This document shows positions 11,264 through 22,713 of a DNA stretch of 64,000 nucleotides, in pieces. Position 1 is the first letter of the stretch, and each line of letters opens with the position of its first letter. The stretch comes from Gordionus sp. m RMFG-2023 (Eukaryota; Nematomorpha; Gordioida; Chordodea; Parachordodidae), in the NCBI RefSeq assembly GCF_954871325.1, contig NC_088775.1, positions 23,971,561-24,035,560 of the forward strand, written 5' to 3'. Position numbers and translations under genes: made by a program. The notes under the pieces are model-generated. The model saw only the letters and a list, made by a program, of their open reading frames with translations, did no database searches and was not told the DNA's origin.

Positions 11264-13135
11264 TAGAGGTCTGCATTGGGCAAGTTTTTAGGCAAAAAGC
11301 TCGCCCACTCGTTATTTTGAAATTATTTAACCCGCCCATGCGCTCACTTATTTTTATAAAAAATTTGACCGACCTACCTATCTATAAATTTTGTTTAACC
11401 CGTCCACCTAATTTTAAAAATTATTTTAATGGCTGGTTTGGCTATTTATTTATTTATTTAAATGCCGCCGACCTTTTTTGGTTACGCCGAAAAGGCCGCC
11501 GTTTAAAAAATTACGCCGGCGCAGAAATTACTTTCATATTTTATATCTTTTTATTCTAATAATTGGTACATCACTGTTGTAATTTTATTAATGCCAGTCA
11601 GGATTTGGATGAATTTTTATCTTCTACTATTTTAAAATAATAATTATATTGACGTCATTATAGAATTCAATCAATCAAAAATCTAAAATTCCAAAAGTTA
11701 CCATAAATTTACATATTTTTAAAATGGATGCATCTACATTTAATAATTCTATAAATAATTGTAGTAGCCTAACTCTGGATAATAAAAAATCTATAGTCTG
11801 GAAATTTTTTGGTTACTTACACTTAAAAAGAGATAATAAAACAATTTCCATAAATTCTGACAAATTTTACTGCAATTGTTGCTTAAAATAGGCTATTGGA
11901 GACGATGATGATTCAAATAAGCCATTTTCACAGTATATCTTTTTTAAATATTATTTCCTCATATATAGCCAAAATCTTTAATAAATTAAAAAATATAATC
12001 TAGCTATAAAATTCAAAACTTTTCAATAAACCATAGCACAGGAAATTTGTTAAAACACTTAACTTCTGAACATAATATTAAAGCAGATACTTCATTAAAA
12101 TCGCAAAATTTAAAAAAATATTTTATATCCAAACCAAAATTCCAGACAAATTCTAAAACCTCTAAAAAATGGTTTCTAGCAAGAAATTATATGTTATTAT
12201 GTTGTGCTGACTTATTACCTTTTCAATAAATTGATAATATAGGAATGAAAGATTCTTCGAAGGTATCAAATTTATAAATATATTATCTATTTTAATAATA
12301 GGTCTACCTTTATGTCGTTTTTGTTCTATAAATAGCATTGCCTACTGAGGAAAATTTAGAATAGTTGAATTTCATAGCCATGCTAACAATATGATTACAC
12401 ATAGACATGTGTGATTTAAATAATATTGGACAATTGCATATTCATTTGTCCTAATCAGCTCTGTTTAGCTTTGCAAGCCAGAATAAATTTTTAACAAATT
12501 TATTTCTTCTTGATAAATTCTCCCTAATTTGTTTTCTGATATAAATTGAAGATATAATGATTTTCTGTTATAAATTTCAAAATACTTATTTTAGAAATAT
12601 CAAGTTATCAATTCTAATTTGATTTGGTAAACAGGACAACACTAAGCCGTACTGCTCTTAATGATGTTTATTTATCAATGAAAGCACATGTACAAGAACA
12701 AATTAACTCAGGGCCAAAATTTTGCTCAATTACATTTGATATGTGGACGGATCAATACAGAAGAAGAAACTATATTACATTTACAGTTCATTTAATAAAT
12801 GATAATTTTGAAATGATTTACTTTACTTTAGCTACTCATTATATAACCCAAAAACACATAGCTGAGACTATTCTAACTGAGATATATAAAATAGAAAAAG
12901 AATTTAATTTAAAAAAGAAAAAAATACAAATGGTCACAGATGCCGGGCCTAATGTTAGAAAAGGTGTTTGATCAGGTGAATATGATGGTTTACACAATCT
13001 GGTTACAGTAGATGGTATTAAAATGGTATCCTTTGTTGAAAATCTCATCAAAAGAATTAGAGAAATTATTACTGCTCTAAGATATAAGATATAAAAATGC
13101 AGAGGTTGAATAATTCGAAGAAGATTAAAGAAAAT
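11264..13135 (+). pseudogene. BED-finger hAT element, 5' part, cut by the 50-kb insertion
   Basis: The element seems to start at a hAT-like end, TAGAGGTCTGCATTGGGC (11264). An N-terminal exon at about 11725 reads KSIVWKFFGYLHLKRDNKTI and FYCNCCLK. The other half of the BED finger, GNLLKHLTSEHNI, lies about 12036-12075, with a probable intron between. KKWFLARNYMLLCCADLLPF at about 12160 matches the usual start of the ZBED-type core. The ORF at 12624-12971 carries the first catalytic block (ITFDMWTDQYRRRNYITFTV) and the second (MVTDAGPNVRKG). In-frame stops follow, so it is a decayed copy. It stops abruptly at the 8-bp TSD at 13136. One frame is open from 63887 to the window end, which may be its continuation. 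Confidence 0.8.
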
Positions 13136-13143
13136 GCCTAAGT
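13136..13143. repeat. Target-site duplication GCCTAAGT (left)
   Basis: Immediately precedes CAGTGGCGTCGCTAG. The same 8 bp follow the matching right end at 63887-63894. Confidence 0.82.
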
Positions 13144-13741
13144 CAGTGGCGTCGCTAGGGGGAGGGCGCAGGAGCTCGAGCCCCCTGAAGCGAAATTTTT
13201 TTTTTAATGACTCCTTAATATCCCCTTGAACTAAAAATAAATTTTTTTAATTGCTCCCTGAACTTCTTTTATAATAGATTTAATTTTATTATTTAAAAAT
13301 TAATAAGACTATCAAAATTTTTAATAAATGAATACTATTTTAATTATTAGATTTGATTAATACATATAAATTATATTTTCACTATGTCAGCTTGCGATCA
13401 AATTCTGTGTTAAAAATATATCCTCACTAAAATTAATTTAGCATTAACAGTTGAATCTTAATTGACTTTTATTATCTATATTATAATTTTCGGATGTCCA
13501 CTACGACATTGTGACGTCATATCATCGCTACGACATGTCATAGCTACGTATTTATTTATTTTTATTAATTAATTTATTTTTTATAAAAGCAAGACTCAAA
13601 TAAAAAGCAACTATTATATCCTGGTAAATAATATTTATAATTCATAAAAATTTTTATTTATTTACTTTTTTTATAGGTGAAATATTTTGAGAAGAAAATC
13701 CAAGTAAGCAAGACTCAAATAAAGCAGCTATAATCGTGGTA
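13144..13741. other. AT-rich left interior of the outer hAT element
   Basis: No gene seen. The stretch 13480-13585 is the second copy of the CRE-palindrome repeat found at 8860-8960. An AAGCAAGACTCAAATAAA motif occurs twice (about 13588 and 13708), 120 bp apart. Confidence 0.5.
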
Positions 13742-15549
13742 TAGTGTTGCGTAATCGGCTAAAAACTACGCCTAAGCCTAATAAGGCTAAGCCTGAAAAT
13801 CGGCTAAACCTAATTAGGCTAATTCTAAAAATCGGCTAAGCCTAAAAATTGGCTAAAATAAATTAGTCAAAAATTCTGCATCGATGCCTAGCATTAATTA
13901 TTATTTATTTATTTTAGTAAAATAATTTATTTTATTTATATTTAATGTAAATATTTTATTATTATCAACAAATAAACATGATATGATTTAATAATTTTTA
14001 TTTATATTGTTTTATTTTGAAATGAAAATAAATTTATTTATTTGATGTTTTTTTGATAAAAAAATAATATGCTGCTATATTGTAAAAATGTAATATTCTT
14101 TTTAATACAATTTATTAGTGATTTTCACAATCTTCTTTGTAAATACATCTTTTATTGAGGAATTATATTGTAAATTTTATTAGATAAATAAACAATCTTT
14201 TAGGTGAAATCTTTTATAATTTTTTTATCATTTTTTTAAAATTATCTATTTTTTTATTAAATGAGGTGGATTTTATGAAACTTTTTTGATGATTTTATAT
14301 GATCTTTTTAAGGATAATATTTTAATGTGACAATTGTCATAATCGTTATTTTATAAGTTTTTTGAATTTTTTTGAAGAAAATATGTTAAAATAAGTATTA
14401 ATAATATGTGTAAATATAAATTTAGTGAAGATGTACCAATGAAAAGTGTCAATTGTCATAAGTTTTTAGAATTTTTTTGACGACAATATGTTAAAATAAG
14501 TATTAATAACATGTTTAAATAAAAATTTAGTGAAGATGTGCCATAGAAAATTGACAATTGTCATAATCGTTGTTTTATAAGTTTTTTGAATTTTTTTGAA
14601 GAAAATATGTTAAAATAAGTATTAATAAGATGTTTAAATAAAAATTTAGTGAAGATGTACCATAGAAAAGTGGCAATTGTCATAATCGTTATTTTATAAG
14701 TTTTTTTAATTTTTTGAAGAAAATATGTTAAAATAAGTATTAAAAACATGTTTAAATAAAAATTTAGTGAAGATGTACATAGAAAAGTGATAATTGTCAT
14801 AATCGTTATTTTATAAGTTTTTTGAATTTTTTTTGACAAAAATAGATTAAAATAAGTATTGATAACATGTTTAAATAAAAATTTAGTAAAGATGTACCAT
14901 AGAAAAGTGACAATTGTCATAATCGTTATTTTCAAAGTTTTTTGAATTTTTTTGACGAAAATATGTTAAAATAAGTATTGATAACATGTTTAAATAAAAT
15001 TGAGTGAAGATGTACCATAGATAAGTGACAATTGTCATAATCGTAGTTTTTAAATTTTTTTGACGTAAATAGGCTAAAATAAGTATTGATAACATGTTTA
15101 AATAAAAATTTAGTGAAGATGTATCATTTATAAGTGACAATTGTCATAAGATTTTAAAGTTTTTTGACAAAAAGAGGCTAAAATAAGCATTGATAACATG
15201 TTTAAATAAAATTTAGTGAAGATGTACCGTAGAAAAGTGACAATTTTCATATCGTTATTTTTAAAGTTTTTTTATTTTTTTTGACGAAAATATGTTAAAA
15301 TAAGTATTGATAACATGTTTAAATAAAATTTAGTGAAGATGTACCTTAGAAAAGTGACAATTGTCAATCGTTATTTTTAAAGTCTTTTGAATTTTTTTGA
15401 TGAAAATAGATTAAAATAATTGATAACATGTTTAAATAAAAATTTAGTGAAGATGTACCATAGAAAAGTGACAATTGTCATAATCGTTATTTTCAAAGTT
15501 TTTTGAATTTTTTTGACGAAAATTTGTTAAAATAAGTATTGATAACATG
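13742..15549 (+). mobile_element. Truncated second copy of the giant element's end
   Basis: Begins TAGTGTTGCGTAATCGGCTA, then GGCTAAGCC-type repeats to about 13860. It continues with the same subterminal stretch as 27090-27557 and then about eleven 119-bp satellite units (14329-15549). Its first 45 bases match the right end of the giant element (reverse of 59090-59073 plus 58661-58640) better than the left end, and show the right end without the 402-bp MITE. It stops at the Ty3 LTR start. No right partner is found, so it is a truncated relative. Confidence 0.8.
14329..15549 (+). repeat. 119-bp satellite array A1 (~11 units)
   Basis: Each unit contains the 12-bp palindrome TGACAATTGTCA, TAATCGTTATTTT, a T-rich run, ATGTTAAAATAAGTATT, AACATGTTTAAATA and TTTAGTGAAGATGTACC. 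Same family as 27558-28920 and (reversed) 29222-30860. ORFs running through the array are a by-product of its AT-rich periodicity. Confidence 0.9.
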
Positions 15550-18500
15550 TGTCCTAGTATGTTAAAAACATATATTCTCATTAAACGTCAATCAGATGGA
15601 TTGTATACATCTGATTGGAGAAAAAAATTATTACTATTTAATGTAAAAAAATAATAATTATTATTATAATAATATATTTTTTTTGGAAATATATTTTTTT
15701 TAAAAAATTATTGATTATTATAAAAGTTTTGAAACTTAAAAGAAAAAATTATTTTTATAAATTGATAAGTTAATATATTGCTACGATTCTTTTTGTGTCA
15801 ATTCTTTGCTGATTTTTATCAATAAATAAAGGAATAAAATATATTATTTCTTTTCTACGATTAGTTTTGTTACGATACTTAAAAAGTGTTGACCATTCGA
15901 ACCTGGAGATTCAAGAGTTATTCGTTATTATAAGGTAAAAACCACATTTTTATTTTACATATTATATGTTACCTTAGGACACAACGCAATAATAACGTTT
16001 TTGTTGCTTAAATTTTTTTTAGAATTTTAATTAACAAAATAGTTTGAAAAATATTTTTTTTTGTTTAGGTTAGTTCGAGTAACACCCAGGCTTTATAATA
16101 TAATATAACTTTTTGTAATAACGTAATTTTAGATTAAAAATTCGTAATATGCGATGGTTGTGTATCTCGATAAGTAGAGCCTACTTTTATTAATAAAATT
16201 GCCATCTTTAAGGATATGGGTTATAAAATCTTGTATCAGAACATTAATGAATTGGATATAGGCCATCACTTAGTTACATTAGGATTAATAATAATTATAT
16301 ATTTAATATATATACTTTTGAAATTTTTATGTGGAAAATGTACTTTGGTTGCGACCAAGGTATATGGTTATTGGAAAAATGACACTCTGGTGTCGGCTAA
16401 TTGTTTTAAGAGAATTTCGGACTTGGAAAGTAGTTTAAATGGAATTTTAAATGAAATCAAGAACGGCAAACCAGGAATGGTTGAAACGATGAAAGATAAT
16501 AACGATGATCATTCGGAATTTGTGGAGAGATTAGTGGTTATCCTCCAGGAATTAAAAGATAAAAGAATCTATTAAAGATATTTATAGTGATGTATCTAGG
16601 TTGATTAATATGAGTAATCAAGGGGACAAGAAACAATTCGGTGATAGAATTATTTCGAATGGAAAGAGTTTTCCAAAGATTGTTGCTGACATAATTTGTA
16701 ATAGGTGCGGTTACAAGGGTCATTATTCTAAAACCTGTATTGTAAAGGAACAGAATTTTAGAATGGGTTTTCCATTGCAAAAATCTAGTGGAGAAAATTC
16801 CAACGTAAGGAAGATTTCAGGCCTAGATGTAAATAAAGTTGATTCGTTGCAATCGAATTTGGGTGGGTCTCGTGTATGGTTTAAATGTAAAGAGACGGGA
16901 CATATAGCTATAAATTGTGCTTTACACTGACTATATGATAGCAAATGTAATCATATAGCAGTTAAAATACAGGGAAAGATAAATTTTAAGAAAGTATATT
17001 ATAATAATTAAAAGAGATGGGATTCTCATAATTTTAATGGTTTTAATGAAAATGTTGGTTATCATGAGGATAAAGTTAAAACGGTTGATTATAGTCATAA
17101 TCTGAATATAATGAAATATAATGCTTTTAAATGGGAAAAATATCCTGGGAGCATTGTGAAATATACAAATAAAAAAAATGTTGATAATTTTAAATGGGAG
17201 AAATATCCTCGGGATATTATTAAAAAATATAGTCATATTAGTAAAAAGCCTCGAAATTTCGAGTTGAATTTAAGGAAATTTAAATTCTAATGAAATGGAT
17301 ATTTCAGAGGGAATAGATAGCGATCAGCCCCTTAAAATTTATGAAATTTTAAGGACTGATGGAATAAATAGACCGGGTCAATGTCCTAGGGTTAAATTGA
17401 GAATTGACTGCAGGTATATTGATAAGCTATTTGACACTGGTGCGAGCATTTCTATAATGTCTTGTGAAAATTTTTATAAATATTGGCCTAATGGCGTAAT
17501 TATAAAGGAAAATATGTGTTTAAAACAGTTCGATGGTTCTGAAATTGAATTGGGTAAAACTCAATGGGATGTGGTTTTTAATGATACTACCATAAGTTTA
17601 GATTTATGGATAGTAGGAAAAGCCGTGGAAACTATTATGGGGTGGGATTGGATTACCACAATTGGACCCTATAATAATTATTGGAATTTATTTATTATTG
17701 ATAGCGAATTGGCTAGTGATAATGTTAAAAGAAAATTAATGGCGGATAGTAAAATGAACTTCAGAAAGAAGGGATGTCTAAATTATTGAACGATGAAAAT
17801 AGGATTGTCGTTAATAATAATTTTATTGAAACTCCCGAAAAGGTAGTGATCAGGTCTGATCATACCGAAATAAGTGGTAAAATTGATAGGGATCAATTTA
17901 TGGAAATTGAAATCGATGGATTAAAAAAAATCGATTTTGCTATACCTATTTTGGTTAGAAAATATGGTATAATTTTTGAAGAAAAATTAGGACGTTTAAA
18001 TGATCATCAAGTAGACGTTAAACTTAAAGAGGGTTTTTCACCCATCTTTTTGGCTTGCCGAAGAGTTCCTTTTGAGTGGAAAAGGGAAATCGATGAAGAA
18101 TTAGATCAATGGGTTAGAGATGGCATCATTATTTCTGTGGAATATAGTGAGTGGGCCACACCATTGGTACCTGTTAGAAAATCGAATGGAAAGTTAAGGC
18201 TATGTGCTGATTTCCGTGTAACCTTAAATAGATGGGTCGTGGAGGTAAAATATCCATTGCCTAGGATTGAGGAGATTTTGGCCAGTTTAAAAGGTGCCAA
18301 GTATTTTTCCAAGGTGGATTTTTCTTCTGCTTATTTGCAGTTGCCTTTGAAAGAAGAAATCCATAAATTATTTACAATAACGTCTCCGAAAGGATTATTT
18401 GCCTTTTGTAGGCTACCGTTTGGATTAAGTGTGTAAGCGCCGATATTTCAGCGTACTATGGCATCAGTTTTCCAGGGCCTTGAAGGAGTTTATTATTATA

Positions 18501-19205
18501 TGTATGATGTGTTGGTGACTGGTATAACACCAGAGCAACATAATCAACGTTTGGAAGAGGTTTTCAAGCGAATTCGTGATAAGGGTCTGAGGGCCAGCAA
18601 AGAAAAGAGTGTTCTTGGGGTAACGGAAGTTATCTACTTAGGACATCGGATAAATGGAATGGAGGTGAAACCTCTTGAAAAAAATTTAAAAAATATAACG
18701 AATATGAATCCGCCAACCAATAAGGCGGAGTTGCAATCATTTTTGGGTATGGTAAATTATTATCATCGTTTTGTGGAGGATTTTGCAAAAGTGGCATCTC
18801 CATTGTATAAAAAAGGTGTTCATTTTGTGTGGAAAATTGAACAGAAAAATGCTTTTGAGATTTTAAAGGAAAAAATTGGTGATTTAGTATGTTTTAACAA
18901 TGATTTAGAGATCATATTGGCGGTTGATGCATCCAACAAGGGGGTTGGAGGTGCATTGTTACATTTAATGGATGGTGTGGAAAGACCCATCATATTTTTT
19001 TCGAGAGTTTTCAGGGAAGTGGAAACTAGATATTCGGTTATTGAACAAGAAGCCCTAGCGGTTATCTTTGGATTTACCAAATGTCGTGAATATTTGATAG
19101 GTAAAAGATTTATAATTTACATGGATCATAAGCCGTTAATTCATTTATTTAAGAAGGATAATAAAGAGTTAATGCTATCCCCCCGGTTGCAACGTTGGTT
19201 GTTAC
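15550..19205 (+). mobile_element. Ty3/gypsy-type LTR element, fossil, 3' truncated
   Basis: A fossil with a candidate 5' LTR at 15550-15981 (begins TGTCCTAG, ends CTTAGGACA; about 430 bp). Then come a gag-like region (about 16216-16930) with a CCHC zinc knuckle (CNRCGYKGHYSKTC), a retropepsin-like region with a DTGA motif (about 17295-17789), and reverse transcriptase followed by RNase H (about 17800-19205). The integrase and 3' LTR are missing because the element ends at the hAT end at 19206. It is broken in several places. A matching LTR is not seen, so age cannot be estimated from LTR divergence. Decay is moderate. It was inserted into, or recombined with, satellite array A1. Confidence 0.85.
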
Positions 19206-19361
19206 CAGGGTTGCCAGGTCAAAATTTTCAAATTGTGGCAGAAATTCGGTATTTTGTGGGAGTAATATAAAAATTGTGGGTGAAATATGAAAATTGCTAA
19301 AAAAAAAATTTTTGCGGGCCTAGTTATCCGCTTATTATTTTTTATAAATATAAAATCGAAT

Positions 19362-19508
19362 CTATTTTTCAAAATAAAATAGGTAATTATTTTTTAAAAT
19401 AAAATAGCCAACTATTTTTCAAAATAAAATATCCAACTCTTTTTCAAAATAAAATAGGTAACTATTTTCCAAAATAAAATGCGCAACTATTTTTCAAAAT
19501 AGGTAATT
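19362..19508 (+). repeat. Minisatellite, ~30-bp unit
   Basis: About five copies of a unit close to ATTTTTCAAAATAAAATAGG followed by TAACT or CAACT. It sits just inside the left end of the composite hAT element. Confidence 0.8.
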
Positions 19509-19797
19509 ATAGTACGACACAAAATTTCTTAAATACTATCTTTATTATTAAAATAACATATTGATTTATTATAATATATTAATTTTGTTTAAAAATAATA
19601 ACCAACGATCTTTTTTAAATACAAAAGAATGTAAACAAATAAAATTTTATAAAAAAATTGTAATTTTACAATGTAAAAAAATATATTTTATGCTAATGTA
19701 TAAATAAGATTTTATAAAAAAAAAAAAATTATAATCAGTGCGGGGAAGTTGTTCTACAGTATTTAGTTAATACAATGGGGGAAGGGAATATGATATT

Positions 19798-20640
19798 TTG
19801 AGGCATCAAAAATCTTCAAAGCATAAATCAGTACAGGGCAGTCTATCAACATCTATTGCAAAACAAAAATATTCTTCAAAAATAAGAAATAATACAGATG
19901 CAACTACAGTTGCGGAAATGGTAAATACCTATCATGCAGTACAACATTCAGAGAGCTACTTAACATCACAATGTTGGTAGAATCTTTCCCCATAATATCT
20001 AACGACTAATATAAATGAAAAGTATACTTTGTAGAACACAAATGAGCAAGGCTATCATCAATGTTTTAGGATATAAATCCAGAAGGTCAATTCTTGACGA
20101 TTTGAAAGATGTGCAAACATATGCAATTCTAACAGATGCTTCTAATAAGGAGATATCAAAACATTTCCCTTGATCCTCCCCTATTTCAACAAAATTAATG
20201 TCATTTCAATAAAACTATTAAAAAAAATTTCTCCAGATATGAAATATCCAAAGACATAGCTAACCATATATAATGGTAAATATGGCAGATTTGGCATTAC
20301 CAATGAATTGCATGGCAGCTTTCTGATCTGATAATTCCTCAGTGAATTTGGCAAAAACCAGAAGGTATTTACAGAATTGAGTCAGCATAATGTTGGTTGA
20401 CAGGTTCCTCCTAATACGCGCCATCGTAGAATTTTAAAATTTTACAAACCTTTAAAAAATAAATAGATTATAAAAGCTGTCCTAATATTTTGAAAAAAAT
20501 TTTAAAAAATAAATGGCAGAAGTATATTTAGGAATTTTACATATAGGAAATCTACTATATGCTGTTAACATGCAGTTGCAATCAGAAGAATATAATTTAA
20601 TAAAGGTTCACTATATGCTGCAGAAATACCAAAGTAAGAA
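19798..20640 (+). pseudogene. hAT transposase N-terminal part, plus-strand copy
   Basis: The ORF at 19798-19980 reads LRHQKSSKHKSVQGSLSTSI and TVAEMVNTYHAVQHSESYLT, which resembles the end of a BED-type finger and the linker of hAT transposases. A second coding piece at about 20042-20175 has LKDVQTYAILTDASNKEISK, the expected first catalytic Asp block. Near 20515-20630 there is YLGILHIGNLLYAVNMQLQS, a paralogue of the minus-strand protein at 21270-21623. The pieces are interrupted by stops and frame changes. Confidence 0.6.
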
Positions 20641-20918
20641 TATTATTACTATTATCGGATAATTTTAATAAGATTTAATATGATGTCATGTTTGAGGAGA
20701 TTGTAATGCTTCTTTATTTTTATGATTTGCCAAAATATTCAAAATATTAATTTTACAATGTAAAAAATAAATTTATTTGATTTTATGCAAATGTATAAAT
20801 AAGATTTTATAAAATATAGAAAGTCAAATAGTTATAGTTAATTATATTTTATTTGAGATTTAAATAATGGAACTAAACGTTTACCGTCGTTATTAAGATA
20901 TTTATAAAATTCCTGGCA

Positions 20919-21623
20919 TTACATTTTATAATTTTGTTTAACCATTAACTCGGCCTCTAATGTTTTTAAAGCAATTCGATTTCTCTCCTTTCTCCAGGCA
21001 GTCCTCATCAGGTTAAAAATGCGCTCCGATGAGGCATTAGAATGAGGTAAGGAGAAAACATACTCGCAAAATTTTTCCAAGCATGGGGATTTATCGTTAT
21101 TACGAAAAAATTCCACTTATTTTTCCTCTGCTTTTAGACCATCTAACTTTAAGTATTCTGGCGAATCATAAAAAATGGAAAAAATTACAATCTCTTCAAA
21201 CAAGGCTTCAATGTCTATCGGTAATTTTAATATATTTATTAAATTACAAAAACCATCAAATGATGGTTTCTATTCCAAGGTCATAATATTTATACACTTG
21301 TAAATAGAGTTATTAAAATCAAATCTTGATTGTAAATATTCCAAAATTGTCTTTATAAAAATATTTGCTTCATTTAAAAATACGTTAATTATAGTAATAT
21401 TTGAACATTTTAATATGATATTTTTAGCAATAGTGCCATAAAATTTATTATCTATTTTTAACTGTAGAGATGAACAGAGCTGTAGCATGATTTTGTGAAT
21501 CTTTATCAATAAAGAATCTTCTGATTGCAACTGAATATTAACTACATGAAGTAGATTTCCTACATGTGAAACTAATCCCAAATATGCTTCTGACATTTCA
21601 TCCTCGAAATTTTTTTTTAGCAA
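20919..21623 (-). pseudogene. hAT transposase C-terminal part, minus-strand copy
   Basis: Two ORFs on the minus strand. The first (21623-21270) has SEAYLGLVSHVGNLLHVVNI and IHKIMLQLCSSLQLK, the helical region preceding dimerisation. The second (21116-20919) has FCEYVFSLPHSNASSERIFN and WRKERNRIALKTLEAELMVK, the hAT C-terminal dimerisation domain with the SSER signature, ending QNYKM. Together with the plus-strand piece at 20515-20630 it shows that two related copies lie tail to tail within one pair of ends. Both are decayed. Confidence 0.72.
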
Positions 21624-21669
21624 AATAGAACATTTTATTACTTAAATCTGTTTGGTATATGGGATATAA

Positions 21670-21860
21670 TATCCACTTCTAAAAGTTCTATTCTTCTAAC
21701 ACAAAAATTTTGAAAATGTCGAGTGGAGCACTGCAATTCTAGATAACGATATAAAATATATTAAGTAATTTAAAATATATTTATAATAATTATACATACT
21801 GTTCTAACTTCTATTCTTTCTAACACAAAAATTTTGAAAATGTCGAGTGGAGAATTTTAT
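21670..21860 (+). repeat. ~50-bp direct repeat pair
   Basis: TCTAACACAAAAATTTTGAA followed by AATGTCGAGTGGAG occurs at about 21692 and again at about 21816, in the same orientation, about 124 bp apart. No function is apparent. Confidence 0.7.
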
Positions 21861-22130
21861 AAAAAATATATTTTAGAGCGGAAAAATAAAATAAAAGAAC
21901 TAGACATATTTTTCGAATAAATATTTAAAATTTATTTTAAAAATATAAAAATAATCAAATAGTCTCTCAAAATTATTATTTATATATTAAAAACATTAAA
22001 ATGCTAAAAAAAAATTGTGGGAGAAATTAAAAAATTGTGGGAGCTTTTTGTGGGAGTGAGATGTATGTGGGTAAACTAAAAAAATGTGTGAGACTCCCAC
22101 TGATGGGGGGGGGGAGACATGGCAACCCTG

Positions 22131-22352
22131 TATAGATAGCCCTTATCAAATTTTTTGATAAAAGGAGTTAACCCACTAATTGGTAAATCCGAGATTTCCC
22201 CTGATAAATTATTTAGAAATTTAACTATCTCCGGGTTTGGGAAAAATTTTGAAAATTAATATGTGTTGGACTGGGCTTGGAAAATATTCCTCAAGATTAA
22301 TATTTGCTTGCACCTGACTTGGGAATATCTTTTACAAATTATTATGGGCCGG
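22131..22352 (+). repeat. Dispersed repeat R, copy 3, left piece
   Basis: Starts TATAGATAGCCC as at 10130 and continues with AATTGGTAAATCCGAGATTT and the TTATGGG-type units until CCGG at 22349-22352. The next bases of R (GGCTAAGAAAA) resume at 26718, so the Ginger element interrupts it. R is then interrupted again at 26857 by the 32-kb element and ends after 59091. Confidence 0.85.
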
Positions 22353-22713
22353 TGTAGCGTGGTTAATTAACTCCTCTTATCACATACCTCTGAGTTAACT
22401 AATCACTATGATAGATTAACTCCCCCTTTGATAAATAGTGTAAAGGAGGGAGTTGATTAATAACAAAGATATTAATCACAATGTAAATTGATAGGGAGAG
22501 TTATATGATCATGCAGTTTTTTTTAATATTACTGAAATTCTTGTAAATTTAATTTTTGATATTAAATTTGATTTTCGAATTTAAATTTTGAATCGAATTT
22601 TAATTTTATTTATCTAATTTGTGAAATCAGACATCCTATTCAAAAAGTAACTTGTTCAAGTAAAAAGTAAAATATTTTATTATTTTAATATAAAAATATA
22701 AAAATATTAAATA

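Larger units (their letters stand above)
19206..22130. mobile_element. Composite hAT element, 2.9 kb, CAGGGTTGCCA ends
   Basis: The left end CAGGGTTGCCAGGTC (19206) and right end GACATGGCAACCCTG (to 22130) are inverted with one mismatch in 15. This is a classic hAT end. Motifs of the TTGTGGGAG type cluster just inside both ends (about 19253-19285 and 22013-22062) and may be transposase sites. The flanking 8 bp do not match (GTTGTTAC against TATAGATA). Left flank is the Ty3 fossil and right flank is repeat R, so one side was rearranged after insertion. The interior holds parts of two related transposases in opposite orientation. Confidence 0.78.

Noticed and set aside
14561-15140. Minus-strand ORFs rich in FLWYIFTKFLFKH-type repeats (also 29467-29910 and 30509-30733 on the plus strand)
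   Set aside because: They are readings through the 119-bp satellite. 119 is not a multiple of 3 and the ORFs survive only because AT-rich units lack stops in some frames.
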